DNA from: Prado023 sp964638055
GTDB lineage: Bacteria > Actinomycetota > Actinomycetes > S36-B12 > CAIYMF01
DNA: 27,832 nucleotides
Reading direction: 5' to 3'
NCBI GenBank assembly: GCA_964638055.1
Contig: CAZWXF010000030.1
Span: forward strand, 1 to 27,832
Position 1 is the first letter of the stretch; every line of letters begins with the position of its first letter. Positions 14,442 through 21,271 of this stretch are shown piece after piece. The notes beneath the pieces were generated by a model, which had not been told where the DNA came from, searched no databases, and was given only the letters and a program-made list of their open reading frames with translations. The position numbers and the translations under genes were made by a program.

Positions 14442-15322
14442 GCCAGCCGGCCGGCCAGGGCGACCAGCGGTTCCGGGCAGCGGCGTGGGGGGGCGGCGGC
14501 CTGGCGGGCGCCCTCGCCGCTGTGGTCGGGGTGATGATCGCGCAGGGCCGGGCCGCCAAGCGCGAGATCGGTCCGCAACGGGTGGTCCCCCCCTACCAGG
14601 ACGGCAGGTACGGGTCTGCCCGCGGCAGATCCATCCACCTGGCTGTGCTCGGGGACTCGGTGGCGGCGGGCCTCGGCGCGGACTCAGCAGCGGACACCGT
14701 GGGTGTGGTGCTGGCCAAGGGAATGGTCGCTGCGACGGGCCGTCCCGTGATCCTCATCAACCACGCGGTGGTCGGGGCCCGCTCGGCCGGCCTCGAGAAG
14801 CAGGTGGACCGCACGCTCTCGGCACGCCCGCATGTCGCCGTCGTCCTCATCGGCGCCAACGACGTGACGCACATGGTCCCGCGGCGCCGTGCCGCAGCTG
14901 ACCTGGCCCGGCAGCTCGACCGGCTGGTCGCGGCGGGCTGCGGGGTGGTCGTCGGGACGTGCCCCGATCTGGGCACGATCCGCCCGGTCGGGCCGCCGCT
15001 GCGCTGGTACGCCAGGACGAGCTCGCGCCAGCTCGCCCGAGCACAGCGACAGGCCGCCGCCGCGGCCGGCGTTCGCTCAGTGGACCTGTACCACCTGCTG
15101 GGCCCGGAGTTCACCGCGAACGCCGAGACCCTCTTCGGGGCCGACCGCTTCCACCCATCGAGCCTCGGCTACCGACGTCTCGGCGCGACGCTGCTCCCGC
15201 CGGCCCTGGCCGCTCTGGGCGACGTCCTTGGCCGCGGGCGGCTCGCGCTGCATGCAGAGCCATGGACGCAGGACGAGGCCATCCCACCCAACCTCGAGGT
15301 CCTGGCCGATCCGGAGGCCTGA
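14438..15322 (+). CDS. Membrane-anchored SGNH/GDSL hydrolase
   Basis: The 294-residue protein has an N-terminal membrane segment (AAAWGGGGLAGALAAVVGVMIAQ, about residues 14-36). It is followed by an SGNH hydrolase domain: block I LGDSVAAGLGAD with Ser74, block III GANDVTH with Asn141, and block V DRFHPSSLGY with Asp236 and His239. The family includes lipases, esterases and carbohydrate acetylesterases; the substrate cannot be told. The anchor suggests it acts outside the cytoplasmic membrane. It overlaps the msrA stop by 4 nt, so the two are translationally coupled. The last 40 residues are an unconserved tail. Confidence 0.87.
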   Translation: MSQPAGQGDQRFRAAAWGGGGLAGALAAVVGVMIAQGRAAKREIGPQRVVPPYQDGRYGSARGRSIHLAVLGDSVAAGLGADSAADTVGVVLAKGMVAATGRPVILINHAVVGARSAGLEKQVDRTLSARPHVAVVLIGANDVTHMVPRRRAAADLARQLDRLVAAGCGVVVGTCPDLGTIRPVGPPLRWYARTSSRQLARAQRQAAAAAGVRSVDLYHLLGPEFTANAETLFGADRFHPSSLGYRRLGATLLPPALAALGDVLGRGRLALHAEPWTQDEAIPPNLEVLADPEA

Positions 15323-15360
15323 CCAACGGCGCCCCGTCACGTGGCCCCATCCGGCCCGTC

Positions 15361-15374
15361 GCTCGCGGGCGAGC
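15361..15374. terminator. Small hairpin between SGNH hydrolase and convergent gene
   Basis: GCTCG (15361-15365) pairs with CGAGC (15370-15374) around a CGGG tetraloop in the 77-bp gap between converging stop codons. It is short and has no T-tract. Confidence 0.3.
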
Positions 15375-15399
15375 AGTCCGTGCAGGGCAGGGGGCGAGC

Positions 15400-15786
15400 C
15401 TAGATCGCCCGACGCAGGTGCTCGACCTCGGCGACCGCGTGGGCGCAGGTCTGGCCGACCAACGCAACACGGTCCGACCTCCTCTCAGCCTCCCGGAGAG
15501 CCGTCACGAGGTCCGCGGTCACGACGGCCAGCACGTCCGCAGTGGCGTGCGCCGCCACGCCCGGCAGCTCCCGAGGCTCGTCGCCGGTCACCTGTGCCCT
15601 GGCGTCCACGAGCCCCTGGGCAAGGTCGAGGGCGGCCCGTGCTCGGGTCCTTCCGTCAGGCATCGACTGTCCGAGGCGCTCCACCGACAGGGTTCGCAGG
15701 CGTTGGACCACCCGCCCGACCTCCAGAGCCAGCCGGTCGGGATCGCCGGCGGGCGGCGGGTCGGCGAACAGGTTCACGCCCCGCAC
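15400..15786 (-). CDS. Hypothetical helical protein
   Basis: I do not recognise this 128-residue protein. It begins with a short Pro-rich head (NLFADPPPAGDPD) and is otherwise predicted to be almost entirely alpha-helical, rich in Ala, Arg, Val and Leu with one cysteine. No membrane segment or catalytic motif is visible. It has the codon bias of its neighbours, supporting a real gene. The start is GTG at 15786 or the in-frame GTG at 15777; there is no clear ribosome site. It stands alone, converging with the SGNH hydrolase gene and divergent from the DUF4287 gene. Confidence 0.6.
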   Translation of the reverse strand: MRGVNLFADPPPAGDPDRLALEVGRVVQRLRTLSVERLGQSMPDGRTRARAALDLAQGLVDARAQVTGDEPRELPGVAAHATADVLAVVTADLVTALREAERRSDRVALVGQTCAHAVAEVEHLRRAI

Positions 15787-15997
15787 GGTAGCGACTGGCC
15801 CGCTCCCGGGGAGGACGGAGTGGGCAACGAAGAGGTGGCTGTACTTCTCCGGACACTGGGACAGCCATCACGCAGCGCGGTGGAGGGCGTCAACGCGCCC
15901 GGCGGCCCGGGGCCCACTTCCTACACGGAAGGCCCGGGGTTACGGTGGTACTGCGCCCGCTTGACCGAGGTGCACATCCCTAGGAACAGGAGAGGCC

Positions 15998-16228
15998 ATG
16001 ACCCTTCACCACTCCGAGGAGACCCATCAGCTGCTGGTGGACCGCGTCCCCGACGCGACCGGCAAGGGGCTGAAGGAATGGTTCACAGTGGTGGAGCATG
16101 GGCCGGCGTTCGCCAGGTTCGATGACCGAGTCAACTGGCTGCGCGACGAGCACGACCTCTCGCACGGGTTCGCCACAGCGATCATCCACGAGCTGGACAA
16201 GACCCGAGCTGCCCGCCGCGTCGGCTGA
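15998..16228 (+). CDS. DUF4287 domain protein
   Basis: The 76-residue protein matches the small DUF4287 family: VDRVPDATGKGLKEWFTVVEHG, FDDRVNWLRDEHDLSHGFATAIIHELDK. It is soluble and mainly helical. Its function is unknown; longer relatives join this domain to DUF5655. Start ATG at 15998 has a strong AGGAGAGG upstream. It stands alone, with a stem-loop 25-47 bp after its stop. It converges with the Bax inhibitor-1 family gene, 271 bp away. Confidence 0.85.
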   Translation: MTLHHSEETHQLLVDRVPDATGKGLKEWFTVVEHGPAFARFDDRVNWLRDEHDLSHGFATAIIHELDKTRAARRVG

Positions 16229-16252
16229 CCCCACCTCGGCCGGCGCGGTCTG

Positions 16253-16275
16253 GGCATCGCGTGTGAGGCGATGCC
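16253..16275 (+). terminator. Terminator-like hairpin after the DUF4287 gene
   Basis: GGCATCGC (16253-16260) pairs perfectly with GCGATGCC (16268-16275) around a 7-nt loop, followed by TT. It starts 25 nt after the DUF4287 stop. This is the best intrinsic terminator candidate of the window. Confidence 0.6.
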
Positions 16276-16291
16276 TTGATCGGCCTGTGAG

Positions 16292-16305
16292 CCCGATCGA
16301 TCGGG
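16292..16305. repeat. 14-nt perfect palindrome CCCGATCGATCGGG
   Basis: CCCGATCGATCGGG lies 16 nt after the hairpin at 16253-16275. It shares the GATCGATC centre with the longer palindrome in the DUF501 gene. It could be a protein site or a structural element; the role is unknown. Confidence 0.5.
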
Positions 16306-16409
16306 TGAGGCTCCTCGGTTCCTTCACACCCATCCTTGGCCTTGCGATGCCGGCCGCACAGGAGGACGAGCGCGACCAGCGCCGCAGGGCCTACAGCCGC
16401 CGACGGTGA

Positions 16410-16452
16410 ACGGCCCCGAGCCGACCCCATGGAGGGGCACGGACGGGGCCGT
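16410..16452. terminator. Nested inverted repeat between DUF4287 and the Bax inhibitor-1 gene
   Basis: The outer arms ACGGCCCCG (16410-16418) and CGGGGCCGT (16444-16452) pair over nine bases. Inside, CCCC (16425-16428) pairs with GGGG (16434-16437) around a 5-nt loop. The element lies 47 bp after the stop of the minus-strand Bax inhibitor-1 gene and can form on either strand, so it may end transcription from both sides. Confidence 0.55.
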
Positions 16453-16499
16453 CGCCATGTCGGTAGCCGGCCCGCAGCACGAGGCCACAGGCCAGTCCG

Positions 16500-17459
16500 T
16501 CACTCGCGGCTCGATGCCGCGATGATCGCCAGCAGGCGCAGGATCTCCAGGTACAGCCAGACGAGTGTGACCAGCAGGCCGAACGCCATCCGCCAGGACT
16601 CCCGCTCGGGCAGGCCCATCTGGATGCCGCGACTGATGGACTCGAAGTCCAGCATGAGACTGAACGACGCAAGGGCCACGCCGACCAGGCAGAGGATGAT
16701 CCCCAGCGCTCCCATGCCGTAGAAGCCCCACCCATTGCCGACGCCGAAGAGCGCCGAGACGAAAGACGCCAGGGCGATGACCAGGTACGAGACCATCATG
16801 ACGAGCATGACGCGCTGGAACCGGGCGTCCACCTTCACGAGGCGTGACTTGTAGAGGGCCAGCATCACGCCGAACGCGACCAGCGTGCCGATGACGGCCT
16901 GCGACACCAGGTTCTCGTAGCCGGTGCCGGCGACCCACTGGTCGTACCAGTAGCTGATCCCGCCCAGGAAGATGCCTTGCACGAAGGCGTAGCCGAGGAT
17001 CATCGGCGGGTTGACGCGGGCGCGGGTCGCGGCCACGAGGCCGAGCACGAGACCCGTGATCATCGCGAAGAAGTAGAGCCATGGCATGGTCGGAGCGGTC
17101 ATCCAGCCGATGAGCGCGCCGGGGACCAGGACCGCGAAGCACAGGGCGGTCTTGACGATGACGTCATCCAGGCTCATCCGGTCGGTGACCGGCTCGAGCA
17201 CTGACCCCGTCGGCACCCCGGTCTGAGTCGGCGGCTGCTGGTAGGGGTTGGGTGCGTAGCCGCCGCCCTGCGGTGAGGACGGGGCCTGGGGGTACTGGCC
17301 CTGCGACGGCGGCGGGTACGACGCGGGCGATCCGTACGGGTTGGCAAGGGGCTGTCCGCCGGCCTGCGAGTAGGCCGACTTCCCCTCGGCGTAGGCGAAT
17401 CCGGCCCCCTCGGCGGACTGCTGGTCCAGCTTCGAGAAGACGGGGTTCTTGCTCTCCAT
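16500..17459 (-). CDS. Bax inhibitor-1/YccA family membrane protein
   Basis: The 319-residue protein opens with MESKNPVF, typical of the actinobacterial Bax inhibitor-1/YccA family. A cytoplasmic region of about 75 residues rich in Pro, Gln, Gly and Tyr follows (NPYGSPASYPPPSQGQYPQ). Then come seven hydrophobic segments from residue 100 on, starting at DVIVKTALCFAVLVPGALIGW and ending LEILRLLAIIAASSRE. Bacterial relatives such as BsYetJ are pH-sensitive calcium leak channels; the role here is not known. ATG at 17459 has GGGAGG 12 nt upstream. It is a single gene with the nested inverted repeat downstream and a tRNA upstream. Confidence 0.9.
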   Translation of the reverse strand: MESKNPVFSKLDQQSAEGAGFAYAEGKSAYSQAGGQPLANPYGSPASYPPPSQGQYPQAPSSPQGGGYAPNPYQQPPTQTGVPTGSVLEPVTDRMSLDDVIVKTALCFAVLVPGALIGWMTAPTMPWLYFFAMITGLVLGLVAATRARVNPPMILGYAFVQGIFLGGISYWYDQWVAGTGYENLVSQAVIGTLVAFGVMLALYKSRLVKVDARFQRVMLVMMVSYLVIALASFVSALFGVGNGWGFYGMGALGIILCLVGVALASFSLMLDFESISRGIQMGLPERESWRMAFGLLVTLVWLYLEILRLLAIIAASSRE

Positions 17460-17591
17460 GGTGCGCTTCGACCTCCCAGTCGAATCGGCGCCGCCACGCA
17501 TGGACGGCGTCACACTCAACTAAACCACGGAAAGGCGCTGCCCGCCGCCACCAGTTGCGGCCCTGACGTGCTGCGCGGACCGGCATACGGG

Positions 17592-17664
17592 TACCCCCGG
17601 CGGGACTCGAACCCGCACTCGAGCGGTTTTAAGCCGCCTGCCTCTGCCATTGGGCTACGGGGGC
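17592..17664 (-). tRNA. tRNA with class I (short variable loop) fold and anticodon UAA
   Basis: On the minus strand a complete cloverleaf can be drawn. The acceptor arms are GCCCCCG and CGGGGGT (first pair G·U). The D-arm GCC/GGC encloses the GG pair, and the anticodon arm GGCGG-CTTAAAA-CCGCT gives anticodon UAA. A 5-nt variable loop CGAGT follows, then T-arm GCGGG-TTCGAGT-CCCGC and discriminator A73. The encoded 3' end continues CCC, so CCA must be added. UAA reads UUA, normally leucine. Bacterial tRNA-Leu(UAA) is class II with a long variable arm and 85-90 nt; this one is 73 nt, so its amino acid is uncertain. The anticodon loop CTTAAAA is the same as in tRNA-Leu(UAA). It lies between the deformylase and Bax inhibitor-1 genes, all on the minus strand. 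Confidence 0.85.
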
Positions 17665-17751
17665 GCCAGGCCCCGGGGCGCGTCCGCCCGGGCAAGGCGT
17701 ACGTCAGCATGGCACGCGCCGCCCGGGTGGCGACTCCTCCGCGGCCGTTCC

Positions 17752-18465
17752 TCACAGGTAGGTCTGGCGGGGATGGATCGCATGCGCTCCGGTGACACGG
17801 TCCAGGAACAGGGCGCCATCCAGATGATCGACCTCGTGCTGGATGGCCCTGGCCTCGAACGCATCCGTGGTCAGCGTGACGACCCGTCCACTGCCGACAA
17901 GCGACCCTCGAACGGTGAGCCGACTGGCACGCCGGACGTCCCCGGTGAAGTCGGGCACGGACATGCAGCCCTCGCGGCCCCGCTCCCGGCGGCTGGCCGC
18001 TTCGATCACGGGATTGGCCAGCACGAAGCGGCCATGCGTGATCCGAGCCTTGGGGTGGGCGGTGACGTCCAGGCTGAACAGGCGCAGTGCGACACCCACC
18101 TGGTTCGCGGCCAGCCCGACACATCCCGGCGAGACGGTCATCGTCGCCATGAGGTCCGCCGCCAGCGCGACGATCGCCGGATCGGACGGATCCACCTGCG
18201 CGCACCGCTGGGACAGGACCGGATCGGGCGCGGTGACGACCTCGCGGACGGTTCCGCGCGGCAGGCCTGTCAGATGCGGCCAGGCAAGCGCAGACACCAG
18301 GTCTGGATCGGGACCCCCGGGTCCTGCGTCCCGCCCGACCTCCGGGGCACCAGCTTCCTGGGCGACCGGGTCCAGGGCACCGCGTTCCCGTGCTCCGGTC
18401 CGGTGGGCATGGGGCGGTGGCGCGACGGGGACTGCGGCGCGCGGGTGGGCCGGATCGGTGGACAC
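17752..18465 (-). CDS. def: Peptide deformylase (divergent motif 1, N-terminal extension)
   Basis: The 237-residue protein contains the three deformylase motifs: motif 1 CVGLAANQ (115-122), motif 2 EGCMS with metal ligand Cys167, and motif 3 HEVDH with His210, catalytic Glu211 and His214. It removes the formyl group from the first methionine of new proteins. The first Gly of the GxGxAAxQ motif is Cys here, and the first 70 residues are a Pro/Ala-rich extension with no counterpart in the family. The true start may be later; a GTG at residue 57 is possible. It may be a second deformylase, since the main def gene is usually beside fmt; fmt is not present here. It starts 9 nt after the double-ACT gene. 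Confidence 0.85.
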   Translation of the reverse strand: MSTDPAHPRAAVPVAPPPHAHRTGARERGALDPVAQEAGAPEVGRDAGPGGPDPDLVSALAWPHLTGLPRGTVREVVTAPDPVLSQRCAQVDPSDPAIVALAADLMATMTVSPGCVGLAANQVGVALRLFSLDVTAHPKARITHGRFVLANPVIEAASRRERGREGCMSVPDFTGDVRRASRLTVRGSLVGSGRVVTLTTDAFEARAIQHEVDHLDGALFLDRVTGAHAIHPRQTYL

Positions 18466-18474
18466 GGGCGAGGC

Positions 18475-18993
18475 CTACATCACGTCGGACTCGGCCGGCC
18501 GCAGGGTCACGTCCACCCCGAGCTCCCGTCCGACCGCCGCGAGTCGTTCGGACAGTGATGCCACGTCCTGGTCGGCGGGGAGCACCACCTCGGCGATGAG
18601 CAGGTAGAGCCCGGCATGGCCCAGGCGCGTGGAGAGGTCGACGATGTTGCCGCCCCCGCGGGCAAGCAGGCCCGTCACGGCCGCGACGATGCCTGGCCGG
18701 TCGCCCCCGTGGACGGTGAGCAGGTAGGTGCTCGCGTTGGTCGAGCCCAGCTCGTCAGGGCCCACGTCGAACACCGTCACGACCAGACCGTCGTCGCGCA
18801 GGTGGGCAAGGCGCCCCGCCATCTCGTCGGGAGAGACGTCGGCGGTCGCGATGAGGGTCCAGGCGAAGTGACCCCTCAGCAGGGTCATCGAGGAGTCCTC
18901 CAGGTTGCCACCGGCGCCCGCCACCACGGCCGTGACCTCGGCGATGATGCCGGGTCGGTCCCGGCCGATCACAGTCAGGGCGAGCGTGGGCAC
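18475..18993 (-). CDS. Double-ACT domain protein (GcvR-like)
   Basis: The 172-residue protein is made of two ACT domains: about residues 1-80 (LALTVIGRDRPGIIAEVTAVVAGAGGNLEDSSMTLLRG) and 90-165 (YLLTVHGGDRPGIVAAVTGLLARGGGNIVDLSTRL). Each keeps the RPGI ligand-binding turn. The layout resembles GcvR, which represses the glycine cleavage system in E. coli by interacting with GcvA; no GcvA is seen here, so an amino-acid-sensing role is all that can be said. The GTG start at 18993 overlaps the ppx stop by 19 nt and has no clear ribosome site, so translation is probably coupled to ppx. Confidence 0.83.
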   Translation of the reverse strand: MPTLALTVIGRDRPGIIAEVTAVVAGAGGNLEDSSMTLLRGHFAWTLIATADVSPDEMAGRLAHLRDDGLVVTVFDVGPDELGSTNASTYLLTVHGGDRPGIVAAVTGLLARGGGNIVDLSTRLGHAGLYLLIAEVVLPADQDVASLSERLAAVGRELGVDVTLRPAESDVM

Positions 18994-19967
18994 GGCGGAA
19001 GCGTACCCACGCGACGACCGGGAGCGGCATCCTGATGCGCCTGGCCGACGAGCGAACGGGCGACACCGTCGAGGATGTCGTGCTCGCTGACGAGGACCCG
19101 GGAGGCCCCGGTCGCATGCACGATCCGGGCCAAGATGAGCGCGCCCGCCCCGATGACGTCGACCCGGCCCGGATGCATGACCTGCAGCGAGGCCCGCGCC
19201 GCGCGCGGCATCCTCAGCAGCTCGTCGCTGATCCGGGAGACCTCATGGCCGGCCAGCCAGCTCTGGTGGATCGCGCCGGCGTCGTACTCGGGCAGGCCCA
19301 GGCTGATCCCGGCAACGGTCGTGACCGACCCGGCCACCCCGATGAGCGTGCCCGCCGCTCCCAGGTCGACCGCGCGCCCCGCGTGGGCGATGGCGGCGTC
19401 GATGTCGGCCGTGCTCGCGGCGATCTCGGGCCCGGTCGGCGGGTCGGTGGCCAGGTGGCGCTCGGTCATCCGGACGCAGCCGATGTCAACGCTGGCCCGG
19501 CTCGTGACGTGGCCGTCCTCACCCAGCACGAACTCCGTGGACCCGCCGCCGATGTCGACGACCAGGTACGGCGCGGCGGCGTCGGACGGGAGCCCCGAGG
19601 TGGCTCCGAGGAAGGAGAGCTCGCCCTCCGCGGCACCGCTGATGACCTCCGGGCAGACGCCGAGGATCTCGCGCACGCCGGCGATGAAGGCCTCCCGGTT
19701 GGTCGCGTCCCGGGTCGCGGAGGTCGCAACGAAGCGCAGTGGCGGTCCGCCCAGGTCGTCGAGCAGCCCGGCGTAGTGCCGGCACGCTGCGAACGTGCGC
19801 TCCAGTGCGGCCTCGGAGAAGGCGCCCGTGGCGTCGACGCCCTCGCCGAGTCGCACGATGACCATCTCGCGCGCGACGTCGGTCGCACCGCCCGCGGCGT
19901 CGTGGTCGGCGACGAGCAGGCGGATCGAGTTGGTGCCGCAGTCGATGGCGGCCGTGCGCACGGTCAT
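18975..19967 (-). CDS. ppx: Ppx/GppA exopolyphosphatase family protein
   Basis: The 330-residue protein has the ASKHA phosphatase motifs: AAIDCGTNSIRLLVAD at the N-terminus, FVATSATRDATN, VVDIGGGSTEFVLG, and VAGSVTTVAGI followed by RVDVIGAGALIL. It hydrolyses inorganic polyphosphate or guanosine pentaphosphate; the family has both activities and I cannot separate them. This short form without the C-terminal HD domain is the usual one beside DUF501 in actinobacteria. Start ATG at 19967 has GGAGG 9 nt upstream and overlaps the DUF501 stop (ATGA). The eno–ftsB–DUF501–ppx order is conserved in the phylum. Confidence 0.92.
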   Translation of the reverse strand: MTVRTAAIDCGTNSIRLLVADHDAAGGATDVAREMVIVRLGEGVDATGAFSEAALERTFAACRHYAGLLDDLGGPPLRFVATSATRDATNREAFIAGVREILGVCPEVISGAAEGELSFLGATSGLPSDAAAPYLVVDIGGGSTEFVLGEDGHVTSRASVDIGCVRMTERHLATDPPTGPEIAASTADIDAAIAHAGRAVDLGAAGTLIGVAGSVTTVAGISLGLPEYDAGAIHQSWLAGHEVSRISDELLRMPRAARASLQVMHPGRVDVIGAGALILARIVHATGASRVLVSEHDILDGVARSLVGQAHQDAAPGRRVGTLPPCPRSP

Positions 19968-20674
19968 GCGGACAGTCCTCCGGCAGGCGGCGGAGCAGTG
20001 TCCGGTCCAGCTGTCCCGGCCCCGTCTGACCAGCCCGGGCCTGATCCGCCCGTGCCTCCCCCCGGGTCTCGTCCGCCCGCGTGCGGCGTCGCGCGCTCGG
20101 CAGGTTCGGTGTCGGATCGATCCGACACCGCGCCCGGGGTGCCCGAGCCGAGGCATCCGGCCGGGCCGCCACCCCACGCGGTCGCGGGGTCGGCACCGCG
20201 CCTCGCGAGGAGGTCGAGTGCCTGGTCCCCGAGTGGGTTGACCCCCGGGCCCACCGCCAGGGAGTGGGCGACCAGGACGTGCAGGCACTTCACGCGATCG
20301 GGCATCCCACCGGCGCTGATGCCCGCGATCGCCGGAACGTCCCCCAGCGTGGCCCGATCGGCGAGGTAGGACTCGTGGGCCTGGCGGTAGGCGGCCGCCA
20401 GGCCCACGTCGCGGGCCAGGTCCTCGGACATCCGCCGCATCACCGACTCCGATTCCAGGGTGCTGACCAAGCCCGTGGCGCGCGGGCACGTCAGGTAGTA
20501 CAGGGTCGGGAACGGGGTTCGATCCGGCAGGCTCGGCCTGGTGACGAGGACATCAGGCTGCCCGCACCCACAGCGATGCGCGATCGCGACCACTCCCCGG
20601 ACGGGCCGCCCCAACTGCTGGGCCGCGGCCGCCAGGTCCGCCGCCGTGGGCGGCTCCTGGGGATGGCGATCCAA
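19964..20674 (-). CDS. DUF501 protein with C-terminal low-complexity extension
   Basis: The 236-residue protein has a DUF501 core over about residues 8-165: QLGRPVRGVVAIAHRCGCGQPDVLVTRP, PFPTLYYLTCPRA, IAGISAGGMPDRVKCLHVLVAHSLAVG. The Cys-rich CGC and TCPRA positions suggest metal binding, though this is inference. The last 60-70 residues are Gly/Asp/Pro/Ala-rich and not part of the family; this region contains the 24-nt palindrome at 20107-20130. The start is a TTG at 20672-20674, only 2 nt after the FtsB stop; no upstream ATG or GTG in frame fits. Its stop overlaps the ppx start. Confidence 0.87.
   Translation of the reverse strand: MDRHPQEPPTAADLAAAAQQLGRPVRGVVAIAHRCGCGQPDVLVTRPSLPDRTPFPTLYYLTCPRATGLVSTLESESVMRRMSEDLARDVGLAAAYRQAHESYLADRATLGDVPAIAGISAGGMPDRVKCLHVLVAHSLAVGPGVNPLGDQALDLLARRGADPATAWGGGPAGCLGSGTPGAVSDRSDTEPAERATPHAGGRDPGGGTGGSGPGWSDGAGTAGPDTAPPPAGGLSA
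20107..20130. repeat. 24-nt perfect palindrome inside the DUF501 gene
   Basis: The 12-nt left arm CGGTGTCGGATC is followed by its exact reverse complement with no spacer. It lies within the part of the gene that codes for the non-family C-terminal tail. It may be a mobile palindromic repeat that entered the frame, or a binding site for a dimeric protein. Confidence 0.7.
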
Positions 20675-20676
20675 GG

Positions 20677-21252
20677 TCAGGGCCCATACTCGGGGGCCGC
20701 CTGCGCCGGCGCGGGTGCCGGTTGCGCATCCGGGTCGCCCGGTTTGGCCGCCTCGGTCACGGTGCTCCACACCGCGCTCCACCATGGTCCGCCGGAGGGG
20801 ACAGCGGCCAGGGCTCGCCGGGTTCCCGGTGTCGACTCCTGCTGGTGCTCGTCGGTGAGGACGACGTAACCCACCTCGCCGGGCCGCACGAAGTGCAGCC
20901 GCGCGCGCGCCTGGGCCTCGATGTAGGCAGGGTCCTGCCAGCGTGCGGCCGTCTGCGTCAAGGAGTCCACGTTCGCCCGGGTCACTGACAGGCTCTCCTC
21001 CAACGACGCGATGCGGGCTCGCTGCGCGAGCCACTCCTTGGACGGGATGGCCAGGACCGTGATCAGGACGACGACGACACCCAAGGCGGCTCCCATGCTG
21101 CTGGAGACCACGGGACGTCCGGCTCGTGTCGTGTCGGCGCGCTGGGACCTCCGGCGTCGGCGCCGCCCGCCCGCCGTGCCAGGCGCGGCCGGCTCGATCG
21201 CCGTTCCAGCCTCGCCGGGCGCAGCGTGAGCCGAGGATGGGCGGCCGGGCAT
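20677..21252 (-). CDS. FtsB/DivIC family septum formation protein
   Basis: The 191-residue protein has a basic cytoplasmic head (GGRRRRRRSQR), one membrane segment at about residues 48-69 (ALGVVVVLITVLAIP), then a coiled coil (72-103) and the conserved block DPAYIEAQARARLHFVRPGE of the DivIC/FtsB family. The tail is Pro/Ala-rich. FtsB/DivIC joins FtsL and FtsQ/DivIB in the division complex. I chose ATG at 21252 because GAGG lies 9 nt upstream; ATG at 21261 and GTG at 21267 are alternatives. It starts 19 nt after eno and is followed 2 nt later by DUF501. Confidence 0.88.
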   Translation of the reverse strand: MPGRPSSAHAAPGEAGTAIEPAAPGTAGGRRRRRRSQRADTTRAGRPVVSSSMGAALGVVVVLITVLAIPSKEWLAQRARIASLEESLSVTRANVDSLTQTAARWQDPAYIEAQARARLHFVRPGEVGYVVLTDEHQQESTPGTRRALAAVPSGGPWWSAVWSTVTEAAKPGDPDAQPAPAPAQAAPEYGP

Positions 21253-21271
21253 GCCGCCCATCCTCACACGC

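Noticed and set aside
17592..17664. Reading the tRNA as a stop-codon suppressor
   Set aside because: A UAA stop suppressor would need anticodon UUA. The loop CTTAAAA has the anticodon UAA, which reads UUA.
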